Assembly (NCBI RefSeq): GCF_900113905.1
Contig: NZ_FORC01000001.1
Span: 1-64,000, forward strand
DNA: 64,000 nucleotides
Direction: 5' to 3'
DNA from: Phytopseudomonas argentinensis
GTDB taxonomy: Bacteria; Pseudomonadota; Gammaproteobacteria; Pseudomonadales; Pseudomonadaceae
The notes beneath the pieces are model-generated. The model did not search any database. It was not told the origin of the DNA and saw only the letters and a program-made list of their open reading frames with translations. The number at the start of each line of letters is the position of its first letter. Positions within the stretch are counted from its first letter, which is position 1. This document shows, piece after piece, positions 44,487 to 52,103 of this stretch. Both the position numbers and the translations under genes were made by a program.

Positions 44487-44525
44487 GTCGGCCAGCGCAG
44501 CGCCCTGGGTCTCCCGGCCTGCCCG

Positions 44526-45944
44526 TCAGTTGCCGTGGCGGGCATTCCCTACGCTCTGCGCCGCCTGGTAGAGAATCTGCCCGACCAGATCGACCTCCGC
44601 TTCGCTGATGATCAGCGGCGGCAGGAACCTGACGGTCGCGCCGTGCCGGCCGCCCAGCTCGACGATCAGGCCACGCTCGAGGCAGGCACGCTGCAGCTTG
44701 CGTGCCTTCTCGCCATCGGCAGCGGGCTGGCCGAGGCCATCCTGGCTGGCCGGGTCGATGATCTCCATGCCCAGCATCAGGCCACGGCCGCGCACGTCGC
44801 CGATCCAGTCGAACTCGGCCTGCAGCCCCTGCAGCAGCGTCTGCAAGCGTGCTCCGACGTCGCGTACATGGCTGCAGATGCCTTCGCGCTGGATGAACCG
44901 CAAGGTGGCATCGCCCGCGGCCATGGCCAGTTGATTGCCACGGAAGGTGCCGGCATGGGCACCGGGCTGCCATTGATCCAGCTCGCCCCGGTAGACCACC
45001 ACCGACAGCGGCAGACCACCGCCGATGGCCTTTGACAGCGTCACCACATCGGGGGTGATGGCGCTGCGCTCGAAGGCGAACAGGTCGCCGGTGCGGCCGA
45101 TACCGCACTGGATCTCGTCGAGGATCAGGGGAATGCCGTTTTCACGGGTGATCGCACGCAATCCTTGCAGCCAGCGATCCGGCGCGGCAATCACGCCGCC
45201 CTCGCCCTGCACCGTTTCCAGGATCATCGCCGCCGGCTGGGTCACGCCGCTTTCCGGGTCACTGAGCAGGCTGCGGATGTAGTGCAGGTTGGCGTCGATC
45301 GCCTGCTCGCCGCGCAGCCCGAACGGGCAACGGTAGTCATGGGGATAAGGCAGGAACTGGGTGCCCGCCAGCAGCCCGCCCAGTGCATTCTTCGGCCCCA
45401 GGTTGCCGCTCACCGACAGCGTGCCGAGGGTCATGCCGTGATAGGCGCCATGGAACGCCAGGATGCTTTGCCGCCCGGTTGCCGTACGCGACAGCTTGAG
45501 CGCCGCTTCCACCGCGTCCGCCCCGGTCGGGCCACAGAACTGGATACGTGCATCCTTGGCGAAATCCCCCGGTAACAGATCGAACACCGTCTCCACGAAG
45601 GCGTCCTTGATCGGCGTACTCAGATCGAGGGCGTGCAGCGGTATGCCCGAGGCCAGGGTCTTCTGGATCGCCTCCAGGGTCACCGGGTGATTGTGCCCCA
45701 GTGCCAGGGTACCGGCGCCAGCCAGGCAATCGATGTACACCTGCCCGCGCGAATCCTCGACGTACACCCCCTGCGCCCGCTTGAGTTCCAGCGGTATGCG
45801 CCGCGGGTAGCTGCGCGCATTGGACTCGCGCTGCATTTGTCGCTGCAGTGCGGGTGTACTGTCCAGACAGTAGCGCTGGCTGAGCCCGCTGTGCCGGTAT
45901 TGGAGTTCGACCGTGGTGTTGGTGATCGGGGTGATTGCATTCAT
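44526..45944 (-). CDS. Diaminobutyrate-2-oxoglutarate aminotransferase
   Basis: A 472-residue class III, PLP-dependent aminotransferase. The lysine that binds PLP is in VTLSKAIGGGLPLSVVVYR, and ILDEIQCGIGRTGDLFAFE and AGTFRGNQLAMAAGDATL are the family motifs. Overall it matches the DABA aminotransferase group (PvdH, Dat, EctB), which makes L-2,4-diaminobutyrate from aspartate semialdehyde. No ectoine synthesis genes are near. Its place beside an NRPS whose first module reads as Dab-specific indicates that it supplies that monomer. It is transcribed in the same direction as the receptor gene, 129 bases downstream of it. Confidence 0.92.
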   Translation of the reverse strand: MNAITPITNTTVELQYRHSGLSQRYCLDSTPALQRQMQRESNARSYPRRIPLELKRAQGVYVEDSRGQVYIDCLAGAGTLALGHNHPVTLEAIQKTLASGIPLHALDLSTPIKDAFVETVFDLLPGDFAKDARIQFCGPTGADAVEAALKLSRTATGRQSILAFHGAYHGMTLGTLSVSGNLGPKNALGGLLAGTQFLPYPHDYRCPFGLRGEQAIDANLHYIRSLLSDPESGVTQPAAMILETVQGEGGVIAAPDRWLQGLRAITRENGIPLILDEIQCGIGRTGDLFAFERSAITPDVVTLSKAIGGGLPLSVVVYRGELDQWQPGAHAGTFRGNQLAMAAGDATLRFIQREGICSHVRDVGARLQTLLQGLQAEFDWIGDVRGRGLMLGMEIIDPASQDGLGQPAADGEKARKLQRACLERGLIVELGGRHGATVRFLPPLIISEAEVDLVGQILYQAAQSVGNARHGN

Positions 45945-46025
45945 GAGTGCATCCTCGTGTCGCGCGGATAGCGCGTTATCCGATACCTGCGGCAGAACCA
46001 GACAACGCGCCTTGAATGAGTAGCA

Positions 46026-46051
46026 GGTGGCGGCATAGCTACCGCCACCTC
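46026..46051 (-). terminator. Hairpin between receptor and aminotransferase genes
   Basis: AGGTGGCGG (46026-46034) pairs with CCGCCACCT (46043-46051) around an 8-base loop, 22 bases past the receptor stop. No T tract follows, so it may reduce rather than end transcription into the aminotransferase gene. Confidence 0.5.
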
Positions 46052-46073
46052 CCTTCCCTGGCTCCGGCCTCCC

Positions 46074-48155
46074 TTAGAAGTCGTAGCGAGCCGCTACGCC
46101 GAGAGTCATCGGAGCCCCTACGTCGAGCAGGGTGTCACCCTGATTGTTGGTGATGTATTTCTCGTCGAACAGGTTGTGCACATAGCCGCTGAGGGTCAGA
46201 TCGCCGATCGGGTACTCGGCGTTCAGGTTCACCAGGGTGACACTGTCGTTACGACGTACCTTGGTGATTTCCCGTGCGCTGTTGGTATCGAAGTTGGAGA
46301 TGCTCTGCCCCTGATAAATGACGTCACCGCCGATCATCAGGCCATTGCCGAAGGTGTAGTTGGCGCCCACGTTGGCCATCTTCTGCGGCGCATTGACGAA
46401 CTCGTAGCCACTCAGATCCACACCGTCACGCACGAAGGACTTGTACTGGGTGTCGTTGTAGGCGAAGCCTGCATTGACCAACAGTTGCGAGGTCACCAGG
46501 TATTCGGCGGAGAACTCCAGACCGATCATGCGACTATCGGCAGCGTTGGAAACCTGGGTCGTGTTATCGGCGATATTGCGGAACGACACCTGCTGGTCTT
46601 TCCAGGTGGTGTGGTAGAGGTTGGCGGTGGTGCGCAAACGACGATCCAGCCAGTTGCCCCGCCAGGCCAGCTCGTAGGTGCTGGTGAACTCGGGATCGTA
46701 GGTATCGTGGCGGGAACGGGTGCGAATATTGACACCACCACTGCGGTAGCCACGCTGCCAGGTCAGGCCAAGTACCTGGTTCTCGGTGAGGTCATGGCTA
46801 ATGCCAATCTTGGGCAGCAGCACGCTGGAACTGAGATCCTTGTCTACCACGGGATCGGGAACCGCAACCAGGCGAACCGGGTAGTCGATCTTGGTGTTGT
46901 TCTTCTCATGATCCCAACGCAGGCCGGTGATCAACTGCCAGTCATCCACGAACTCCCAGTTGAGCTCACCGAATACGGCATGACTGTCGATCTTGGTCTC
47001 GCCCTTCTGGTTCAGCGCGACCGTCGTGCCACTGACCAGCTTGTCGTCGATCTCGCCCTTCGAGCGCCCCAGATACACGCCCATGACGCCATTGACCCGA
47101 TCCGACGCATAACCCAAGCGCAACTCCTGGCTGCCCAGGGTCTGCTCGTTATGCCGAGGTGCGGTCTGCGTAACGGTCGTGGTGCGGTCGAAGTCGAGAA
47201 TGGAGTCGTACTTGGACCAGGTTCCGGAGGTAACGCTGGTCAGGGTCCAGAAGTCGTCCAGGCGGTAATCGACCTTGGCCGTGGCGGTGTTCTGAGCCAG
47301 GGTATGCAGGGTTTCGGTGTTCTCGTAGAGCTTGTAGTAATCGGGTCTGGCATCGCTTGCGGCAACCGCATTGATGCCACTGCGCTGCTTGGTGCGGCTG
47401 AAGGTCAGCAGCACGTCCATGTCATCGGACGGCAGGATGAGGAACTTGCCCCGGATATTGGATGAACGCAGCTGGTTGGCGTCCATATCCAGAAAATCGT
47501 TCTCGATGTAGCCATCGGACGTCTGGTAATCAACGGCCAGGCGCCCCGCCACGACACCGTCGATCAAGGAGCCGTTGGCCATGGCCGAAGCCCCACGCTC
47601 ACCATATTTGCCGACATTGCTTCTTACCGAGAACGCGGGATCGAAGGTCGGATCCTTGCTTCTCATGATGATGGCGCCGGCCAGGGAGTTGCGCCCCTGG
47701 GTGGTCGACTGGGCGCCCCGATAGATTTCCACCTGTTCCATGTCCCAGAGCGCCATGGGATTGAGGGTCAGCAATCTGTTGGCCTGCAGCGCATCGTCGA
47801 CGTAGACGGAAACTGCACCGTTCATCGCGGCTGGGCCCTGATCGTCGAAACCGCTCACCGGAATGCCGCGGATCCCCCAGTTCTCGTTGCCCGACTGGGC
47901 ATAGACGCCCGGCGTGCGATCCAGCACCCCCTGCAGGTCCTGGTCGCCGTGGCTGCGCATGTCATCGGCCGTCACTACCGCGACGCTGGACAGGGTCTTC
48001 TCTTCGCTGCGCTGGATCTTCTCGCCCGTGATCATCACTTCCTTGAGTTGAAGCGCTTGTTCTCCCTTGGTTTCTTCAGCCGCCAGCACTGAGGTCGCGG
48101 CCATCAGACCGGACGCGACGGCGACTGCCAGCGTGCTTTTCTTGAAATTACTCAT
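46074..48155 (-). CDS. TonB-dependent siderophore receptor
   Basis: A 693-residue outer-membrane receptor. A signal peptide ends TSVLA|AE; a TonB-box-like LKEVMITGEK is followed by the plug domain (SSVAVVTADDMRSHGDQDLQ, LDRTPGVYAQSG, VEIYRGAQSTTQGRNSLAGA) and a 22-strand-type barrel that ends in YDF. There is no extra N-terminal signalling domain, so it is unlikely to control an ECF sigma factor. It diverges from the hydroxylase/NRPS operon over a Fur box and presumably takes up the ferric form of the siderophore made by that operon. Confidence 0.94.
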   Translation of the reverse strand: MSNFKKSTLAVAVASGLMAATSVLAAEETKGEQALQLKEVMITGEKIQRSEEKTLSSVAVVTADDMRSHGDQDLQGVLDRTPGVYAQSGNENWGIRGIPVSGFDDQGPAAMNGAVSVYVDDALQANRLLTLNPMALWDMEQVEIYRGAQSTTQGRNSLAGAIIMRSKDPTFDPAFSVRSNVGKYGERGASAMANGSLIDGVVAGRLAVDYQTSDGYIENDFLDMDANQLRSSNIRGKFLILPSDDMDVLLTFSRTKQRSGINAVAASDARPDYYKLYENTETLHTLAQNTATAKVDYRLDDFWTLTSVTSGTWSKYDSILDFDRTTTVTQTAPRHNEQTLGSQELRLGYASDRVNGVMGVYLGRSKGEIDDKLVSGTTVALNQKGETKIDSHAVFGELNWEFVDDWQLITGLRWDHEKNNTKIDYPVRLVAVPDPVVDKDLSSSVLLPKIGISHDLTENQVLGLTWQRGYRSGGVNIRTRSRHDTYDPEFTSTYELAWRGNWLDRRLRTTANLYHTTWKDQQVSFRNIADNTTQVSNAADSRMIGLEFSAEYLVTSQLLVNAGFAYNDTQYKSFVRDGVDLSGYEFVNAPQKMANVGANYTFGNGLMIGGDVIYQGQSISNFDTNSAREITKVRRNDSVTLVNLNAEYPIGDLTLSGYVHNLFDEKYITNNQGDTLLDVGAPMTLGVAARYDF

Positions 48156-48536
48156 CTGCCCTTAGGCTCCTTTGCCTTTGCTTATTTTTGAAGCGAACGA
48201 TGCTCGCTCCGCAGTCCTCCCCAAAGCTTCGGCAGCAGAAGCCAGAAGCTCACAGGTGCGAAATATTATTGATCGCAAGATAATTTGCAATCCTTACGAT
48301 AGTGATTATCATTTGAATCCTGTTTACACGCAGCCTCACCCGATGCTCCCTCGGCATCGACCTTTGACATAAACCTCTTGATCGGAGGGATGGGCCATGG
48401 CCCCTCGTCTACATGGAAGCGCAACGCACACCGCTCTTTTCATTGGCCGCCCTGCGCAACGCATCGCGCCATCCGTTCTCCCCCTCCTCTCTCAGCCCTC
48501 AGTGCCGCTGCCATCTGCAGTAAGGACCTTGCGCTC
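48156..48536. promoter_or_regulatory. Divergent iron-regulated promoter region
   Basis: These 381 bases separate the receptor (leftward) and the hydroxylase/NRPS operon (rightward). They hold a Fur box (48298-48316). The palindromic hexamer TTGCAA at 48285-48290 can serve as -35 in both directions: rightward with TATCAT at 48307-48312 and leftward with TAATAT at 48263-48268, each with 16-base spacing. The remaining 220 bases to the hydroxylase start form a long 5' leader with no clear structure. Confidence 0.6.
48298..48316. promoter_or_regulatory. Fur box
   Basis: The 19-mer beginning GATAGTGATTATCATT agrees with the Fur consensus GATAATGATAATCATTATC at 14 of 19 positions. It overlaps the spacer and -10 of the rightward promoter candidate, so iron-loaded Fur should repress the NRPS operon and probably the receptor as well. 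Confidence 0.82.
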
Positions 48537-49535
48537 ATGAATCAGGTTGCCAACATGCGCTCGACCGATGCGATCCACTGGCCTCATGAACTGGATGATT
48601 GCATCGTCGCCCCCTTGCTGGACGACAATCCGCTTCCCCTCCTGATCGCCAGCCAGCAAGGCCAGTCGATCCATACCCTGAGCGATGCATTGCGCACCCT
48701 TGCCCAGCAGACGCTGAACACCACCGGCGGCGTTCTGTTTCGCAATTTCAAGGTGCCGACGCCGCTGGACTTCAAGCGCTTCGCAGCCAGCTTCGGCATG
48801 CCCCTGGGCACCTACGAGTTCGGCTCCACGCCACGCAGCAAGGTGTTCGCCGGGGTCTACAGCTCCACCGAATACCCGGCTCACCAGAGCATCCCCCTGC
48901 ACAACGAGCAGTCCTATACCCGCCAGTGGCCATCGCGCATCTGGTTCCACTGCATGACACCGAGCCAGACGGGCGGGGAAACCCCCATCGCCGACAGCCG
49001 CCAGGTGTACCAGGCGATCGACCCGGCCATTCGCGAGGAATTCATCGCCAAGGGCCTGCTTTACGTACGCAACTACAGCAGTGCGCTCGATCTGCCCTGG
49101 CAGCAGGTGTTCAACACCGATGAGCGCAGCAAGGTCGAGCAGTACTGCCAGTCCCAGGGCATAGACTGGAGCTGGTCGGACACAGGCGAGCTGAGCACCC
49201 GACAGTTGTGCCAGGCTGCCGTCCGTCATCCCCTCAGCCAGGAGTGGGTCTGGTTCAACCAGGCTCACCTGTTCCATATCTCTGCCATGGCGCAGGACCT
49301 GCGCCAGGCCCTGCTCGAGGCGGTCGGTGAAGCGCAATTGCCGCGCAATGTCTATTTTGGCGACGGCACGCCGATTCCCGATGCCACTCTGGATGCCATT
49401 CGCGCGGTCTATGCCGATACCTGCGTCGCCTTCCCCTGGCAGGCTGGTGATGTATTGATGCTCGACAACCTGCTGGTCGCCCATGGCCGCAACCCGTTCA
49501 GCGGCGACCGCAAGGTCATAGTGGCAATGGCCTAG
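48537..49535 (+). CDS. TauD/SyrP-like Fe(II)/2-oxoglutarate hydroxylase (1)
   Basis: A 332-residue non-haem iron dioxygenase. The ligand pair H-x-E is in PLHNEQSY, the distal His in NLLVAHGRNPFSGDRKV, and the Arg of the latter should bind 2-oxoglutarate. SETGGETPI-like (SQTGGETPIADS) and YVRNYSS segments are shared with SyrP. Such enzymes beta-hydroxylate Asp or His held on an NRPS carrier domain, creating a bidentate iron ligand. The ATG at 48537 follows AAGGA at rather long spacing (about 10 bases). It is first in the operon, 8 bases before the condensation gene, and paralogous to the hydroxylase at 51014. Confidence 0.9.
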   Translation: MNQVANMRSTDAIHWPHELDDCIVAPLLDDNPLPLLIASQQGQSIHTLSDALRTLAQQTLNTTGGVLFRNFKVPTPLDFKRFAASFGMPLGTYEFGSTPRSKVFAGVYSSTEYPAHQSIPLHNEQSYTRQWPSRIWFHCMTPSQTGGETPIADSRQVYQAIDPAIREEFIAKGLLYVRNYSSALDLPWQQVFNTDERSKVEQYCQSQGIDWSWSDTGELSTRQLCQAAVRHPLSQEWVWFNQAHLFHISAMAQDLRQALLEAVGEAQLPRNVYFGDGTPIPDATLDAIRAVYADTCVAFPWQAGDVLMLDNLLVAHGRNPFSGDRKVIVAMA

Positions 49536-49543
49536 GAGCGGAC

Positions 49544-50998
49544 ATGGACACTCCAACTCCGGCGCTGCTGCCCCTGAGCGAGCCGGCAGCCCGCTGCGTA
49601 CGCCAATCCTTCGCCCAGAGCCGCCTGTGGTTCCTGCACCAACTGGAGCCGGAACGCGCCCAGCACAACATCCTGATACGCATGGGGCTGCAAGGGCCGC
49701 ACCTGCAGGTCGCCCGCCTCAAGCGCGCGCTCGACGCACTCTGTCTGCGCCACCCGGTACTGCGCGCCTGCTACCGCACGGCCGAGACCGGCCCGCAGCA
49801 GTGCCTCGCCGCCCCGCCGTCCATCGTTCTCGAGTATCGCGATCTCAGCGGCCTGGGTGCCAGCGAGCGCCGCGCCATGATCGAGCGCCTGTTGCACGAC
49901 CAGCAGAACATCCCCTTCGACCTCGAAGCCGGCCCGGTCATGCGCGCCTGCCTGTTCGATCTCGACGCGGCTTCGCAGGAGCTGATCATCGTCATCCATC
50001 ACATCGCCTTCGACGGCCGTTCGGGCGAAATCCTCCTGCAGGACCTGGCGCACTACTACGACAGCCAGGAGACCGGCGACCCACTGCCTGGCCGCCTGCA
50101 GTACGCCGATTTCGCGGCCTGGGAACCTGGCTATGTGACTCCGCAACTGATCGAAAGCGAGATCGCCTTCTGGCGCGATTACCTGGCCGGCATGCCGCTG
50201 CAACTGGCGTTCGATCGCCGGGTGCGCAGCGAGGGGCCGGCACAGGGTGGCCGCCATGCATTCACCATCCAGGCAGAGCAGGCTGAACGGCTCAAACGGG
50301 TCTCTCGACAACTGCGTCTGCCCCTTTTCGTGACGCTCACCGGGCTGTTCCAGATCTGGCTGCATTACCTCAGCGGCCAGCATCGCTTTCTCGTCGGCAC
50401 CGATGTGCATGGGCGCGACCTGCCCGCCCTGCAGGACATCTTCGGCTTCTTCGTCAACCAGCTCACGCTCAAGTGCGAGCTGGAGGATGGCCTGAGCCTG
50501 GGCGAGCTGCTGGCACGCACTCGCCAGGCCATTCGCGTGGCCCATGCCCATCGGCAGTTGCCATTCGATCTGCTGGTGTCCCACCTGGCGCCACAACGCA
50601 AGACGGATCGTTCGCCATTGTTCCAGGCCAAGTTCAACTACCAGCGTGACCGTTTCAGCATCGAGGGCCTCGGCGCGGCTCGCCTCGTCAGCACCCAGGT
50701 GATCCAGGACCTGGCGGGCTTCGATCTGGTGCTCGACCTGATGCATCGCAACGAAAGCATCGAAGCCACGTTGGAATATGACCGCCGCCTGTTCAGCAGC
50801 GACGAGATCGAGCGTTTCGCCAGCCTCTGGCAGGACCTGCTGAGCCAGGTCGACGACCTGATCGAACAACCGCTCGGCGACCTGCGCGCTCGACTGCAGC
50901 AATGGGACGAGGCCCACCTGCAACGCCAGCAGCACGCCCACCACGACCAAGGACGCGCACGCCTGGGCAATACCCGGCGCCGCGCCATCAGCCTGTAG
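49544..50998 (+). CDS. Stand-alone NRPS condensation-domain protein
   Basis: A 484-residue free-standing condensation domain. It has the N-terminal latch region QSFAQSRLWFLHQLEP, the intact active site HHIAFDG (HHxxxDG), FGFFVNQLTLKCEL and a C-terminal HRQLPFDLLVSHL. No carrier or adenylation domain is attached, and the last 40 residues are Gln/Arg/His-rich. It probably acts in trans on the one-module NRPS, either joining an acyl chain to the first amino acid (starter type) or supplying the activity missing from that protein's degenerate C domain. The ATG at 49544 follows TAGGAG. Confidence 0.92.
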   Translation: MDTPTPALLPLSEPAARCVRQSFAQSRLWFLHQLEPERAQHNILIRMGLQGPHLQVARLKRALDALCLRHPVLRACYRTAETGPQQCLAAPPSIVLEYRDLSGLGASERRAMIERLLHDQQNIPFDLEAGPVMRACLFDLDAASQELIIVIHHIAFDGRSGEILLQDLAHYYDSQETGDPLPGRLQYADFAAWEPGYVTPQLIESEIAFWRDYLAGMPLQLAFDRRVRSEGPAQGGRHAFTIQAEQAERLKRVSRQLRLPLFVTLTGLFQIWLHYLSGQHRFLVGTDVHGRDLPALQDIFGFFVNQLTLKCELEDGLSLGELLARTRQAIRVAHAHRQLPFDLLVSHLAPQRKTDRSPLFQAKFNYQRDRFSIEGLGAARLVSTQVIQDLAGFDLVLDLMHRNESIEATLEYDRRLFSSDEIERFASLWQDLLSQVDDLIEQPLGDLRARLQQWDEAHLQRQQHAHHDQGRARLGNTRRRAISL

Positions 50999-51013
50999 CG
51001 ACAAGGAGCCCGC

Positions 51014-52066
51014 ATGACCGCCATTCCTCCGTCCGGCAACCGTCCCGTCGCCGGTATCCCCCGCCGCAGACCCATCATGGTTTCGCAGCAGAGCATCGTC
51101 AGCGAAGGCCTCCTGACAGCGGACTGGGATCTGCCCTGGCGGGTCGAACCGAGTCTGCCTGGCGTCGACCTGGTGCAATGGGCCACGCAGAACCGCGAAC
51201 ATCTGGAGCACATGCTGCTGCAGCACGGCGCCATCCTGTTGCGCGGTTTCGACGTACAGAGCACCCAGCACTTCAATGCCGTGATCGACGCCCTGTCGAG
51301 CGGCGCCCTGGAATACATGTTCCGCGCCTCGCCGCGCACCCGGGTGGGCGGCAACATCTATACCTCGACCGACTACCCGGCCGATCAGGTGATCTTCCCG
51401 CACAACGAGCACTCCTACTCGCCACGTTTTCCGCTGCGTCTGTTCTTCTACTGCCACCTGCCTTCGGAAACCGGCGGGGAAACCCCGATCGGTTCGGTAC
51501 GCCGGGTCAAGTCACTGATCCCGCAGGAGATCGTCGAGACCTTCAGGCACAAGAAAATCCTCTATGTACGCAACTATGGCGACGGCTTCGGCCTGCCCTG
51601 GCAGTCGGTGTTCCAGACCGATGACCGCAGCGAAGTCGAGGCCTACTGCGCCTCGGTGGGCATCGAGGTGGAATGGAAAGACGGCAACCGTCTGCGCACC
51701 CGTCAGGTCGGCGCCGCTCTGGCGCGCCACCCACGCACCGGTGAGGAGGTCTGGTTCAACCACGGCACCTTCTTCAACGTCAGCACCCTGCCCGCCGCCA
51801 TCCGCGACTCGCTCGGCGCCGGCTTCTCAGCGATGGATCTGCCCACCAACACCTTCTATGGCGACGGCAGCCCCATCGAGCCGGAGGTACTGGAAACCCT
51901 GCGCGCCGCCTATCTGGGATCGCTGGTGAAGTTCCGCTGGCAACGCGGCGATGTCCTGCTGCTCGACAACATGCTCGCGGTGCATGGCCGCGAGCCCTAC
52001 GGCGGCCCGCGCAAGATCTACACCGGCATGGCCGAAGCCATCGTCGGCAGCGACGTACAGCTCTGA
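51014..52066 (+). CDS. TauD/SyrP-like Fe(II)/2-oxoglutarate hydroxylase (2)
   Basis: A 350-residue homologue of the hydroxylase at 48537. The iron-binding FPHNEHSYSPRF and NMLAVHGREPYGGPRK, and the conserved SETGGETPIGSVRRV, YVRNYGDGFGLPWQSVFQTD and FYGDGSPIEPE, are all present. The N-terminal 28 residues are extra and probably flexible; an internal ATG at 51077 is an alternative start, but AAGGAG stands before 51014. Two such enzymes imply two hydroxylation events, plausibly on different residues (Asp and His). It lies between the stand-alone condensation gene and the one-module NRPS. Confidence 0.9.
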   Translation: MTAIPPSGNRPVAGIPRRRPIMVSQQSIVSEGLLTADWDLPWRVEPSLPGVDLVQWATQNREHLEHMLLQHGAILLRGFDVQSTQHFNAVIDALSSGALEYMFRASPRTRVGGNIYTSTDYPADQVIFPHNEHSYSPRFPLRLFFYCHLPSETGGETPIGSVRRVKSLIPQEIVETFRHKKILYVRNYGDGFGLPWQSVFQTDDRSEVEAYCASVGIEVEWKDGNRLRTRQVGAALARHPRTGEEVWFNHGTFFNVSTLPAAIRDSLGAGFSAMDLPTNTFYGDGSPIEPEVLETLRAAYLGSLVKFRWQRGDVLLLDNMLAVHGREPYGGPRKIYTGMAEAIVGSDVQL

Positions 52067-52103
52067 TACGTCTGTTCTCCACCTTCGCTCAAGAGGAAAC
52101 GCC

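Noticed and set aside
44526..45944. Ectoine pathway EctB
   Set aside because: The aminotransferase family is shared, but no ectA or ectC is adjacent and the gene sits beside a Dab-reading NRPS.
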